52,789 nucleotides of DNA from Pirellulales bacterium (GCA_028066245.1 JALCBR010000022.1:1-52789), one strand, 5' to 3'; positions 35,687-44,895 are shown, counted from the first letter of the stretch. The notes: a model not told the origin generated them from the letters alone. Made by a program: numbers and translations.

Positions 35687-38026
35687 TCAGCGGCCGTTGC
35701 CGTTGCTCTTGGGCACTTCCGCTTCCAGCCGATCAAGTTCACGTCCCAGCTTGGAAAGATCCTCGAGCGCAAGTTGCTTGGCGCCAAATCGGACTTGATA
35801 AAACGCGTCAACGACGAAACGGGGAATGCCGGCCAACGGGCGCGTGGCGCCTTCGGTTGACAGATGACCTCCGATCGCCATGGCGAACTCGCGTTGCGTT
35901 TGAGCGGCATCCCTGAAGATGCGGCGTTCCGCCAGAATGTTTTCAAACCGGCGGTAGAATTCCACTTGGGCTTTGGCGGCCTTTCGTTTTTGGCCTGTTT
36001 CTGATGTATCGCCTCGCAACCAGCGGGAAACACCGATGGAGAGCCGTATCAGCCCGTAAATGAAAACGGGCAGTATCATCAACGAGATGATCATGCGAAT
36101 GTTGAGGAAGCCGGTCAGCGTTCCCTCACCGATGAAGAACTGTTTGATTTGGTCGATGGTTTCCCGCCAGCGGTGAGCGCTGAACAGCTCATTGTAAATC
36201 GCCTCTGATTGGCTATCGCTCGTCATCCCCAGCACGTAAGAGCTCCACACGTGTTGGATGTAGTCCGTGAATTCGTTCAGACTGCTCCAGAGTGTCATTT
36301 CAACGTCAGCGGCGGCCGGCGTGGGGTCCAAAATCAACCACTGAGTGCCATACGGAGCATTCGGGTTGTTAAGCTTCACCTCGACCCACACATGGGCGTG
36401 CAATTGGCGGACCTGATAAAATTCGCCGAGACTGTTCCAATCACCGCCCTTATAACCGTTGACCATGCGGGCGGGGATTCCCTGGCTGCGCAGCATCAGC
36501 GTCAAGGTGCTGGCAAAGTACTCGCAATGGCCAACGGGATTGTTGACCAAGAAATCCTCAATGGGATCCATCGTTGGATCTCGGGCGGGCGCTTGAAGCG
36601 TGTAGCCGAACTGCCCGCTGTCACGGAGGTAGCTTTCCAAGGCTTTGGCGCGCTTGATTGTATCCGTTTGATCCTCTTGGGGCATCGCCGCGATCACGGC
36701 ATCCGCAGCTTGCTTGACGCGCGTGAGCTCCGGTGGGAAGTTCCTCAACTCTCTTTCCCGAGGAACGTCTTGCTCAAGCACGTCAACGATGTCTAGCAGG
36801 CGGCCATCTTTGATGCCGGAGGTTACGGTTGTGTACTTGAGTTGCCGCGAGCGGTCCCCATCGCGAATCATGGCCCGACGGCCATTGTCCCATTTGACGT
36901 TGTTGGCGAATTCAAAGTTCGACGCGTAATAGACAGGGTAGACACCAAACAAGTAATTGTGGTTGTCAGGTTGGATTTCGATTGTCTGCATGACGTCATT
37001 GACGCTGCGGATGGGCTTCGTCGGCAGATTTCTGGTAAGCCCGTTGTCTTCGCCGCTGAGAGTCCAAACTCCTAACTTGTATGTGTAGGACGAATAAGAC
37101 ACACCGCGCAGCAAGGGTGCTTGACCGTCTCTAAGCTGAATCGGGGCGCCGCTACGGGGATCCGTGAAGCTCACCCGCATGACTTCTTCTGTGCTTTCTA
37201 GGCTTATCCCCAATTCGCCGAGCGTAACTTCTGTGCTGAAGCCAACGGAGTTCAATCCGCCAATGTCCGCAGCGACGAACCCGCCCTTGGCGTTGTGCCG
37301 TGGTAAGCCTGCGAACAGGATGGGGACAAACAAGATGGTGAGGAGACACAGCCGGACCCAATGCCATTGATAGCCGCCGTACTCCTTACGCTCGGACTTA
37401 CGAGAAAGCCGGGGCGCAAAGCTGGCAGGTTGTCCAGCCATAGTCCAGCGCAGTCCACGGGCGCGCGGGGTCAACAACTTTTCCGCTGAGAGACCCTCGC
37501 TTGGTGTCTTTGTGTTTGCTGTCCCCTGCGTCTTGATGTTTCGTCGGCGTGAAGCAACCGCGTCATAGCACTCACGACGATACGTCAGCAAGATGATCAT
37601 CCGTGTTGCCAAAAGCATGTATCCCAACAGCAGGATGGCGAGCCAATAATCATTGATCAACACGGAGGCGACGCACACTTGCAGCAGAGACAACAACAGC
37701 ATCATCCAATATGCATGGGGATTCCGTTCACGGAAGAACAGCACAAACTGCGCATAGACCAGCAGGTTGGCCATGGCAATCAGGCGAAGTTCTGTCCGCT
37801 CGATATCGAAACTCCAGATCGCCACGACCAGCGCAGCCATCGCGGCCAGGTTTCCCCAGAAGGTACCGAGGTGTTTTCCGTAAACCTCCTTAAGGATCAC
37901 TCCCGTCCCGCAGAAAATAGCGGCTGGGATTGCCAGCAACGGGCTTCGCTCTCCAATCGCCAAAATGACAATCGCGAAGACGCAGGTCGCAAACGCCGTT
38001 AGGTGCAATGATCGGCTGACCTTCAT
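35687..38026 (-). CDS. TgpA-like membrane transglutaminase (DUF3488-transglutaminase-DUF4129)
   Basis: A 779-residue protein. The N-terminal part has several membrane helices (DUF3488 region, about 5-160, and another near 225-245), then a periplasmic part with a transglutaminase-like domain. The catalytic triad is visible: Cys in VGHCEYFAS (about 501), His in QLHAHVWVE (about 542) and Asp in LILDPTP (about 563). One more helix (about 650-670) leads to a C-terminal cytoplasmic DUF4129-like segment. The substrate is unknown. The ATG has GGAGG 7 bases upstream, inside the DUF58 gene, and the two genes overlap (ATGA). It is the last gene of the MoxR-DUF58-TgpA operon. Confidence 0.9.
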   Translation of the reverse strand: MKVSRSLHLTAFATCVFAIVILAIGERSPLLAIPAAIFCGTGVILKEVYGKHLGTFWGNLAAMAALVVAIWSFDIERTELRLIAMANLLVYAQFVLFFRERNPHAYWMMLLLSLLQVCVASVLINDYWLAILLLGYMLLATRMIILLTYRRECYDAVASRRRNIKTQGTANTKTPSEGLSAEKLLTPRARGLRWTMAGQPASFAPRLSRKSERKEYGGYQWHWVRLCLLTILFVPILFAGLPRHNAKGGFVAADIGGLNSVGFSTEVTLGELGISLESTEEVMRVSFTDPRSGAPIQLRDGQAPLLRGVSYSSYTYKLGVWTLSGEDNGLTRNLPTKPIRSVNDVMQTIEIQPDNHNYLFGVYPVYYASNFEFANNVKWDNGRRAMIRDGDRSRQLKYTTVTSGIKDGRLLDIVDVLEQDVPRERELRNFPPELTRVKQAADAVIAAMPQEDQTDTIKRAKALESYLRDSGQFGYTLQAPARDPTMDPIEDFLVNNPVGHCEYFASTLTLMLRSQGIPARMVNGYKGGDWNSLGEFYQVRQLHAHVWVEVKLNNPNAPYGTQWLILDPTPAAADVEMTLWSSLNEFTDYIQHVWSSYVLGMTSDSQSEAIYNELFSAHRWRETIDQIKQFFIGEGTLTGFLNIRMIISLMILPVFIYGLIRLSIGVSRWLRGDTSETGQKRKAAKAQVEFYRRFENILAERRIFRDAAQTQREFAMAIGGHLSTEGATRPLAGIPRFVVDAFYQVRFGAKQLALEDLSKLGRELDRLEAEVPKSNGNGR

Positions 38027-39366
38027 CGCTGGACCTCCTCAACTTGCTTCGGCGTCATTTGCCGTGTTGCAAATGTGACAAATGCAGAATCGGGAACCAA
38101 CGCTGATGCGGAGATCTCGCCTGCGTGTTCTTCCATGTCCGGTAACTCAAATAGTTGAGCCAAGTCTGATCGGCTGCAATCCACATAGTTGACCCGGCCA
38201 CGCCAGTCATGCCGATTCGCAGCGTTAGCGATGTTTGAAAACCGGTCTGAGTCCTTCAAGTCATTGGCCCTCGTGCTGACGACCACAATTTCTCCTTGCA
38301 TTGTCCCTGCTTGACCTAATGCCTGTCTCATGAGCATTGGGAGATGATCCTCGCGGGAACAGCGGGCCAGCGCCAGGTCGGTCATTGCTTCGCGCAACAA
38401 TGCCTGCGAAGCAAAGCCGCGCAAGAGCTTTGGTTCGTGACGGTGCGTTGACACAACAAGATGGCCGAGCCCGCGTTTGGCCTGATTGCCGATGACGGTG
38501 GCGGCAAAACTGACTGCGATCTCAACGCGCTCCAGATCTCGCAGTGAAGGCTCCGCTGGAATCCACAAGTCCAGCACAACAGTCACGTCAAGGTTCCGCT
38601 GCTGCTCAAACTGCCTGACGATTGGCTCACCTCGCCGCGCCGTGGTCTTCCAGTGGATCCAGTTTTTACTGTCGCCCGAGCGATACTCGCGCAGTCCGTA
38701 AAACTCTGCTTCCATGCTCCCCTGGCGCTGGGAGATGCTGACGCCGCCGTGGTAGGAACGTTGCATTCTCTCTTGCCACTGGCGGGTCAACGCGCCGGGC
38801 CGAGGATGCGCGATCAACGTTTGCGGAGCTTTGACGCGGTAGCTTCGTTTGAACAGACCCAACGGAAACCGCGTGGAGATAATCAGCGGTCCCAGACGGT
38901 ATTCCCCCCGCTGCATAAGACGGCCCTCGTACGATTCGCGCACCGTCTCACCAGGGCGAATTCGAGCAAAGACAGTGGAGACCTCAATCGGTTTTGCAGC
39001 GAGCAAACGTTGGCTCTCGTCCGGATTGACCAATCGCAAGTGGTCTGTGGCGACGACCACCCAGCTTGTGCGTCTCTTGCGTTGATTTGTCGCTTCAACG
39101 TCAATCACAATCCGGTCACCGGCGGTGCACCACTCTGGCCCTCGCCTGCGAAACCGGAGGTCCCGCAGCGATGCTCGGACGAAATACAGATTCCACAACA
39201 TCGGAATCGTCAAACCGGAGAAGATCAACAGCAGCATGTTGATTTGCCGGACCAGCGCTGCGATCAGCAGGAACGCCATGATGACGAGTTGATAGGCGCC
39301 TTCTTTGCACAACCGCGTGCGTCTGCGCGTCGCCTGCTGTCGTCGGCGTTTGCGTTGATCGGCCAT
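38023..39366 (-). CDS. DUF58 domain protein (MoxR partner)
   Basis: A 447-residue protein with a basic N-terminus, two close membrane helices (about 25-60) and a DUF58 domain (about 215-300: LREYRSGDSKNWIHWKTTAR, then VRQFEQQRNLDVTVVLDLW) leading into a von Willebrand A-like fold. DUF58 proteins work with MoxR ATPases, probably in assembly or maturation of other complexes. GGAAGG is 6 bases before the ATG. It lies 47 bases after moxR and overlaps the transglutaminase gene. Confidence 0.9.
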   Translation of the reverse strand: MADQRKRRRQQATRRRTRLCKEGAYQLVIMAFLLIAALVRQINMLLLIFSGLTIPMLWNLYFVRASLRDLRFRRRGPEWCTAGDRIVIDVEATNQRKRRTSWVVVATDHLRLVNPDESQRLLAAKPIEVSTVFARIRPGETVRESYEGRLMQRGEYRLGPLIISTRFPLGLFKRSYRVKAPQTLIAHPRPGALTRQWQERMQRSYHGGVSISQRQGSMEAEFYGLREYRSGDSKNWIHWKTTARRGEPIVRQFEQQRNLDVTVVLDLWIPAEPSLRDLERVEIAVSFAATVIGNQAKRGLGHLVVSTHRHEPKLLRGFASQALLREAMTDLALARCSREDHLPMLMRQALGQAGTMQGEIVVVSTRANDLKDSDRFSNIANAANRHDWRGRVNYVDCSRSDLAQLFELPDMEEHAGEISASALVPDSAFVTFATRQMTPKQVEEVQR

Positions 39367-39413
39367 GAATTGCCTTCCGGACTCGCGGAGAAAGTTGGGC
39401 CGCGGCTGCGGGC

Positions 39414-40355
39414 CTATGCGGGAACGGGAATCTCGTCAACAATTCGCTGAATCACGGATTCGGCCGTGTCTCGCTGGCCGTCATGCAAGAAGGCTTTCGT
39501 GATCACTCGGTGTGCCAACGTGGGCGTTGACAAGTTCTTGACGTCATCGGGAACAACGTAGTCTCGCCCTTCCACGAGCGCCAGTGCTTGCGCCGCCCGG
39601 TACAGGCACAAAGTTCCTCTGGTGCTCAGGCCAATGTGCAACTCGTCAGAACTCCGCGTTGCATCGGCGATGTCCAGCAGATAATCGTAAATGGCATCAT
39701 CCACGCGAACGTCTCGCACGGCCTGTTGTAAAGCAAGAACGTCGTCACACGTCAGTGAAGGCTTCAAGTGTTCCACAGGTTCGCCTTCCCGATGAGAAAC
39801 GAGCACTTGCCGTTCATCCTCTCGGCGTGGATAGCCAATCTTGGTCCGCAACAAAAACCGGTCCAACTGACTTTCCGGGAGTGGATAAGTGCCTTCAAAC
39901 TCAAACGGGTTTTGCGTGGCGATCACGATGAACGGATCAGGCAGCGTGTGTGTGTGTCCGTCGACGGAGACCTGCCGGTCACTCATGGCCTCCAACAGCG
40001 CGCTTTGCGTGCGGGGGGTTGTACGGTTGATTTCATCGGCCAGCACAATATTCGCGAAGATCGGACCGTTGTTAAAAGTGAACTCCTGCGATTGGCTGTT
40101 GAAAATGCTTGTGCCAACGATATCGCTGGGAAGCAGGTCTGGTGTGAACTGGATCCGCGCGAACTTACCGTTGACCGAATGAGCAAGGGCTTTCCCAATC
40201 AGTGTCTTTCCGACACCAGGAACGTCCTCCAGTAAGATGTGTTCGCCTGCCAGCAAAGCAACGACGCACAATCGAACAACTTCAGGTTTGCCCAAAACCA
40301 CGTGCGTCATGTTGGACTCAAGTTCCGCGACGAGATTTTGAACATGAGTAGACAT
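39414..40355 (-). CDS. MoxR-family AAA ATPase
   Basis: A 313-residue AAA ATPase of the MoxR type, thought to act as a chaperone for partner proteins. Walker A DVPGVGKT (44-51), Walker B IVLADEINRTTPRTQ, sensor 1 region VIATQNPFEFEGTYPLPESQLDRF and a lid domain are all present. The frame opens at a TTG at 40382, but the ATG at 40355 with GGAG 9 bases upstream is preferred. First gene of the MoxR-DUF58-TgpA operon. A short open frame ends 24 bases before it (40379-40540). Confidence 0.93.
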   Translation of the reverse strand: MSTHVQNLVAELESNMTHVVLGKPEVVRLCVVALLAGEHILLEDVPGVGKTLIGKALAHSVNGKFARIQFTPDLLPSDIVGTSIFNSQSQEFTFNNGPIFANIVLADEINRTTPRTQSALLEAMSDRQVSVDGHTHTLPDPFIVIATQNPFEFEGTYPLPESQLDRFLLRTKIGYPRREDERQVLVSHREGEPVEHLKPSLTCDDVLALQQAVRDVRVDDAIYDYLLDIADATRSSDELHIGLSTRGTLCLYRAAQALALVEGRDYVVPDDVKNLSTPTLAHRVITKAFLHDGQRDTAESVIQRIVDEIPVPA

Positions 40356-40378
40356 TCGCAGAGACTCCGGGGTGATGC

Positions 40379-40540
40379 TCAAAGAGCCTTGAAGGCACGA
40401 ACGCTGTCAAGCGTGTCCGCAACGGGGCCTTCATGCCAGGCGGTGTGGTTAATCTCGATCAAAGATTGCAGAATTGAACGCTCGACGGTGGTGAATTCCA
40501 GATCTCGATATCGAGTTGCTAACGACTGATGATCACAGGA
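40379..40540 (-). pseudogene. Possible remnant of a gene upstream of moxR
   Basis: An open frame of 53 codons between stops, ending 24 bases before the moxR ATG. It contains the protein-like sequence TRYRDLEFTTVERSILQSL and ends VADTLDSVRAFKAL. It has no ATG or GTG codon to start it. The composition looks protein-like rather than like a shadow, and the place fits the 3' end of a decayed upstream operon gene. It matches no family I know; chance is quite possible. Confidence 0.25.
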
Positions 40541-41550
40541 TCAAAGATGACGTGAATGGCCGGAAATGGAACCTATTCCAAGGAAGTGACGGCAAACGTC
40601 ACAAGGACATTCTAAGCTCACTGCGACTGACGGAGGCCATCAATAATTCTCATCTGGTTTCTCTCGGTTTGCGGTGAGTTGCGCTACGTTGACGTTCTCA
40701 GGTTTGATGAATGCAGTGATCTGACACAGCTGTGATCCGATACAAACGAACAATGCGGCGCTGACCAAGCGTAGACATCGTACTCGCGCGCAAGACAGCC
40801 AGTCCAGTGACGTCAACGGAATTGCATGCGCTCGCCAACTATCTCTCTGCCATCGCACAATGCTGGCAGACCAATCTCGACCCTGACAATGAGCGCAGGG
40901 GACGACACAGACGTGAAGAAGATGATTTTGCAAGTCGATGTGTTCAAATATGCCTGCCCTGATGGCAAAACCCGTTAGGCTTCTCTCAGGCACTTCAGCC
41001 GCTGCTGATTGCGACCCGCACCAGGACGGGTTTCGGCATGTGAGGCTGGCAGCCGCGGAAACGCCAATGGCACTTTGATGATGGCGCTTCCAACGGATCG
41101 CTAGCCTTATTCGTCAAGATACGCCGCTCGTCGTCGAATTGTTCTACACGGAGCGGGCCAAAACCTTCTGGTCGGTTCCTTACTACCGATTTGATCGTGA
41201 ACTAACGCAGCCGTTGCGAGCTAGGGCCGCAGAGTGTTGGCTAATCAACAACTGCGTGAATCCCGTGCATGAGGCTCAAATCGTGCTGCGATTGCGGGCT
41301 GGGCGAAACTCACTCTCGCACGTGGCTTCGGTAGAACAGCGCCACAACGGCGTTTTCAACAGTCTGCTGGGACGGTGATCCTTGTCGGAGTTTCTGGGGT
41401 AATTCGCTTCCCTGGCGATACAATAATCCTGACACAGTCCGTTCGTATTCCTGATCCCCTCTGCCGACGATCGGAGGCGGCAGGCAATTTGTGCAGAGAC
41501 AGCCCACGGTCATCAATTCGCCAACCGCGGATTGACTTGGCGTGAATCCG
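40541..41550. other. About 1 kb without a convincing gene
   Basis: This divergent region between the moxR operon and the toroid gene holds only Cys/His/Arg-rich open frames (40640-40993 minus, 41139-41378 plus) with no domain. A perfect 6-bp inverted repeat GTGACG-5-CGTCAC lies at 40586-40602. TACAAT at 41419-41424 could be a -10 box about 120 bases before the next gene, but no -35 fits. Confidence 0.4.
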
Positions 41551-43500
41551 ATGAGCAATCCCAACCTCAAGCCACAACACGACGCAACTCAGGGTGCGGC
41601 GGAGAATCCTCCGCCGGGCCAGATATGGCTCAATGGCGATATCCTGGCATGTTCTTGTCCGGAATGCTCCTCTCCCATGTCGATTCGCCTGTGGCTGATG
41701 GTTGCGGACTGCTGGGTCTGCGGAGTGGGCATCGAATTGACCGAAGAGCAGGAATTGGAAGCACGGCGCCTGCTGGAAGCTCAGGAATCGGCAACATCAC
41801 CGGCCAAGCTTGCGGAACGGCCAACCGTTGCAAAAAAAGAACCGGCCAAGCCTGCGCTGAAGAAGGAGCCTGCGCCGGCGCGCAAGCCGCGTCGACGAGT
41901 GACCGAGAAGCGAACGGCGCCTGCCAAAAAGAAACCTAAGTCACTGGTCTTTCGCCGGCGCGATCCATCTGTTCGCCGTACGGGAATTCCCGCGGCGCTC
42001 AAGCCTGGCCGTGTGATGCGACGGCTCACGAAGGTTCGTACCGAAGGTGAAGTTCGGTTGTGGTTTCGCGACATGTTCCGCAACTTGCCCGCCTGGTTGA
42101 TCAGTGCGCTGGTAAATCTGTTGATTCTGTTGCTGCTGGCGATGCTGTTCATTCATCCGTTCGAAGACGGTCCGCGCGAGCTGATCTTGTCGACCGTGGT
42201 CTCTCCCCGAGACACTCCCGGCGAGTTGAATATTGGTGAAGAGCCTGCGCCCGTTGAGTTCGATACGACGGGCGCGGATCAACCAGCTGAGGCGATTGTG
42301 CCGGAGCCCCTTCCGCCGGTTGATGTGTTCAACAAGCCGCCGCTGGACCCTGGCGAGTTGCCTGGCGACATTCCCACGCCACAACCGCCGATCAACCCCG
42401 GTGCTGGCGGAGAGTCGGGCCGAGGCTCTCACCATCTGCAAGGGCGCAGTCCAACATCGCGCGCTCAAAAGGCGTTGAACGAAGGAGGAACCATCGCCAG
42501 TGAAGCGGCCGTCGCCAGAGGATTGATCTGGCTCGCCCGGCATCAAAATCCCAATGGAAGCTGGAGCTTGCACGGGTTCGCGGATGTCGGTGATTGCAAA
42601 GATCAATGTGATCACACCGGTGGGCGGAGCGATACCGCAGGCACGGCCTTGGCGTTGCTGCCGTTTTTAGGTGCAGGCCAAACGCACTATCACGGGCAGT
42701 ACCGTGAGGAAGTTCATCGCGGGCTGGAGTGGATCATTCGCAATCAGAAACGTGGCGGAGACCTTCGCGGTCCGGGAATCGGCAACATGTATGCGCATGC
42801 CCAATGCGCGATTGTTCTTTGTGAGGCCTATGCGTTGACCCGCGATGAATGGCTCCGCGAGCCGGCGCAGCGTGCGATCGATTTCATCGTCAAAGCTCAA
42901 CACAGTAGAGGCGGCTGGCGGTATACGCCAGGCTCTCCTGGAGACACCAGCGTTGTTGGCTGGCAATTGATGGCGTTGCGTAGCGCGGAGATGGCTTATT
43001 TAGACGTGCCTGAGGGTGTGTTCGAGAGGGCCAACAGTTTCTTGAATGATGTGCAATTCGATCAGTATGGGGGGGCGTATGGTTATACGCCGGGAAGCCG
43101 CGCAACTCCGGCCATGACCGCTGAAGCACTCTTGTGTCGCCAATACTATGGCTGGCCGCGCGACCACGCGGGACTCCGCATCGGTTGCAAGTGGCTGCTG
43201 GAATCGCACCTGCCGCGCAAACAGGCTTTCAATGTGTACTACGTCTATTATGCCACGCAGGTCATGCACCACATGCAAGGCGATTACTTCCGTGAATGGA
43301 ACAACACCGTTCGGGACATGCTCGTTGACATGCAAGAAACACGCGGCCATCAGGCGGGAAGCTGGACGCCTGTCGCAAACGCTCATTCCCGCGATCGGTC
43401 CGGCGGCAGGTTGTATTGGACGTCAATGGCCATTTGCAGCCTTGAGGTCTACTACCGGCACTTGCCGTTGTACGGAGGCGGCGCGGTGGGAGAGCAATGA
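41551..43500 (+). CDS. Zinc-ribbon, single-helix, alpha/alpha-toroid (terpene cyclase/prenyltransferase-like) protein
   Basis: The 649-residue product starts with a hydrophilic part containing a zinc-ribbon pattern, Cys36-x2-Cys39 and Cys54-x2-Cys57. A Lys/Arg/Pro-rich linker follows (about 85-170), one membrane helix (about 181-203) and a Pro-rich stretch (about 230-295). The C-terminal half (about 313-640) has toroid repeats: GLIWLARHQNPNGSWS, GLEWIIRNQKRGG, IDFIVKAQHSRGGWRY, FDQYGGAYGYTPGS. The zinc ribbon should face the cytoplasm and the toroid the periplasm. No cyclase DXDD motif was recognised, so enzymatic activity is doubtful. A GTG at 41542 is an alternative start. It shares the toroid with the protein at 3615. 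Confidence 0.8.
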   Translation: MSNPNLKPQHDATQGAAENPPPGQIWLNGDILACSCPECSSPMSIRLWLMVADCWVCGVGIELTEEQELEARRLLEAQESATSPAKLAERPTVAKKEPAKPALKKEPAPARKPRRRVTEKRTAPAKKKPKSLVFRRRDPSVRRTGIPAALKPGRVMRRLTKVRTEGEVRLWFRDMFRNLPAWLISALVNLLILLLLAMLFIHPFEDGPRELILSTVVSPRDTPGELNIGEEPAPVEFDTTGADQPAEAIVPEPLPPVDVFNKPPLDPGELPGDIPTPQPPINPGAGGESGRGSHHLQGRSPTSRAQKALNEGGTIASEAAVARGLIWLARHQNPNGSWSLHGFADVGDCKDQCDHTGGRSDTAGTALALLPFLGAGQTHYHGQYREEVHRGLEWIIRNQKRGGDLRGPGIGNMYAHAQCAIVLCEAYALTRDEWLREPAQRAIDFIVKAQHSRGGWRYTPGSPGDTSVVGWQLMALRSAEMAYLDVPEGVFERANSFLNDVQFDQYGGAYGYTPGSRATPAMTAEALLCRQYYGWPRDHAGLRIGCKWLLESHLPRKQAFNVYYVYYATQVMHHMQGDYFREWNNTVRDMLVDMQETRGHQAGSWTPVANAHSRDRSGGRLYWTSMAICSLEVYYRHLPLYGGGAVGEQ

Positions 43501-43833
43501 CATAGAATCGGAGCCCAAGAACAAAGTCTCTGCAGGTCGCCCCGGATACGTCCCAGCATCTATGGGTGAGATTGCTCCTGGTCAATCCGAAAACAGGGCG
43601 TTGCGCTCCCCAAGCGGAGATTATCAGCGGCACTTGCCTTCAGGCTGTTCCCTGCTACGGCTCCAGGAACGGTTGGCGCCCCTCCTGGCGCAACTGTCAA
43701 AAACACTGGTGGCGCGCCTGGTGGAACCACTGTTGGCGCCCCTGTGAGAACTTTCGCCAAAACCACCCGCAAGGAGGGGGTGAATATGAGTTGACGGCTG
43801 ATCGTCAGCCCATCAGAAACCGGCGTTCAACGA
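43501..43833. other. Intergenic stretch with GAP-rich start-less frame and orphan Shine-Dalgarno
   Basis: Between convergent genes. A plus-strand frame of about 74 codons ending at the TGA at 43792-43794 reads as a short Ala/Leu-rich part followed by Gly-Ala-Pro repeats (PGTVGAPPGATVKNTGGAPG, then GTTVGAP), yet has no usable start. Near its end a perfect AAGGAGG (43771-43777) stands 8 bases before ATG-AGT-TGA (43786-43794). A 6-bp hairpin GGCTGA-TCG-TCAGCC follows at 43796-43810, without a T-run. It may be a decayed gene. Confidence 0.35.
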
Positions 43834-44895
43834 CTAATAGGGCTGAGAGAGTTCGTTGATCATATTGATGTACGGGTAGAACGTTTGCATCACCAGGCGG
43901 AAGATCACGAGCAGGATCAGCATGCTGATCAAAACCCAAACCATCACGCCACCGAAGATGGCCAACCGTTTGAGCAGCGTCTCAGCCGTTTCTTGACAAC
44001 GCTGGCTGAAATTGGTCATCGCTTCGGGGATCTGCCCGCTTTCCTCGCCTGCCCGGAGAACATCCAGGAATTCTCCAGGAAAGACACGGGCATCCCGGAA
44101 AGAATCGTAGAGCGAAAGTCCACTGGCGGCATTGTCCGCGATCTCTGGGGCTGCCTCACTGTAGAGGGCGTTGTTGGTCGCGTTCAGCGAAAGCGGAATC
44201 GACCGGCGGACATCAAGACCGGTGTTAAACGTTAGCCCCATCGCCCAAGCGAGATTGCTCATCGCGACAGATTCAAGGAACGTACCCACCACGGGGATCT
44301 TGAGCAGCAGGCTTTGCAGTGGTCTTGTCCAGAGCAGGCCCCGCATGATGGCGCGGGCTACAAGGTAAAGGGCCGCCGCCATCGCGCAGACGATCGCCCA
44401 ATAGATGCAAAACCCAGACATTCCGGACAGCCCAAACCCAAGCAGATCGATCCCTGCACCGGTTTGGCTCGGCAAGAAACCTTGAATCAGAATGATCAGG
44501 CTAACAACGAAGAGAGCGATGACAAACTGGAGCAACGGCCAAAAGCAGCCGGCAATCATTGTCCGGCGCATGTGGATTCGCGTATCGAAGTTGTCCGCCA
44601 GTCTTCTCAGCGTTTCAGGCAGATGGCCCGTTTCATCGCCGACTTGGACAAGTTCGCGAAAGATGGGCGGGAAGTAGCTGCCGGTATTGAGGACAGCTTC
44701 GCCGAAGGTGGCTCCATTGTGCCGGAGATCATCGGAAATCAGTTGGGCTTGTTGACGGAGTTCTCGCGGCGCGTGCGAGTGGGCTTCCCGTTCGACAACG
44801 CTGTGGATATCAAGCCCGGCTGACAGTGACGTCGCCATCCGCCGGCTGAACGAAGCCATTTGCTTGTCGCCAGCTCTCGCGCTGAAGATCGCCAT
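43834..44895 (-). CDS. GspF/PilC-type membrane protein (type II secretion F domain), lone gene
   Basis: A 353-residue inner-membrane protein with two T2SSF repeats: about 10-125 (SFSRRMATSLSAGLDI, FRELVQVGDETGHLPETL) and about 210-340 (NLAWAMGLTFNTGLDVRR, EFLDVLRAGEESGQIPEAM). Three to four hydrophobic helices lie near 115-145, 155-185 and 315-340. GspF/PilC proteins form the platform of type II secretion and type IV pilus machines. No ATPase, pseudopilin or secretin gene is adjacent, so its partners are elsewhere or this is an accessory copy. GAGG lies 4 bases before the ATG. Confidence 0.88.
   Translation of the reverse strand: MAIFSARAGDKQMASFSRRMATSLSAGLDIHSVVEREAHSHAPRELRQQAQLISDDLRHNGATFGEAVLNTGSYFPPIFRELVQVGDETGHLPETLRRLADNFDTRIHMRRTMIAGCFWPLLQFVIALFVVSLIILIQGFLPSQTGAGIDLLGFGLSGMSGFCIYWAIVCAMAAALYLVARAIMRGLLWTRPLQSLLLKIPVVGTFLESVAMSNLAWAMGLTFNTGLDVRRSIPLSLNATNNALYSEAAPEIADNAASGLSLYDSFRDARVFPGEFLDVLRAGEESGQIPEAMTNFSQRCQETAETLLKRLAIFGGVMVWVLISMLILLVIFRLVMQTFYPYINMINELSQPY

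Noticed and set aside
38653-39450. Plus-strand open frame of 265 codons
   Set aside because: Antisense to the DUF58 gene; no domain, and the DUF58 frame has the Shine-Dalgarno, motifs and operon overlap.
40640-40993. Minus-strand open frame of 117 codons in the gene-free stretch
   Set aside because: Rich in Cys, His, Trp and Arg as in random frames, GTG start without a ribosome-binding site, no domain.
41139-41378. Plus-strand open frame of 79 codons before the toroid gene
   Set aside because: No ribosome-binding site and no family resemblance; composition is shadow-like.
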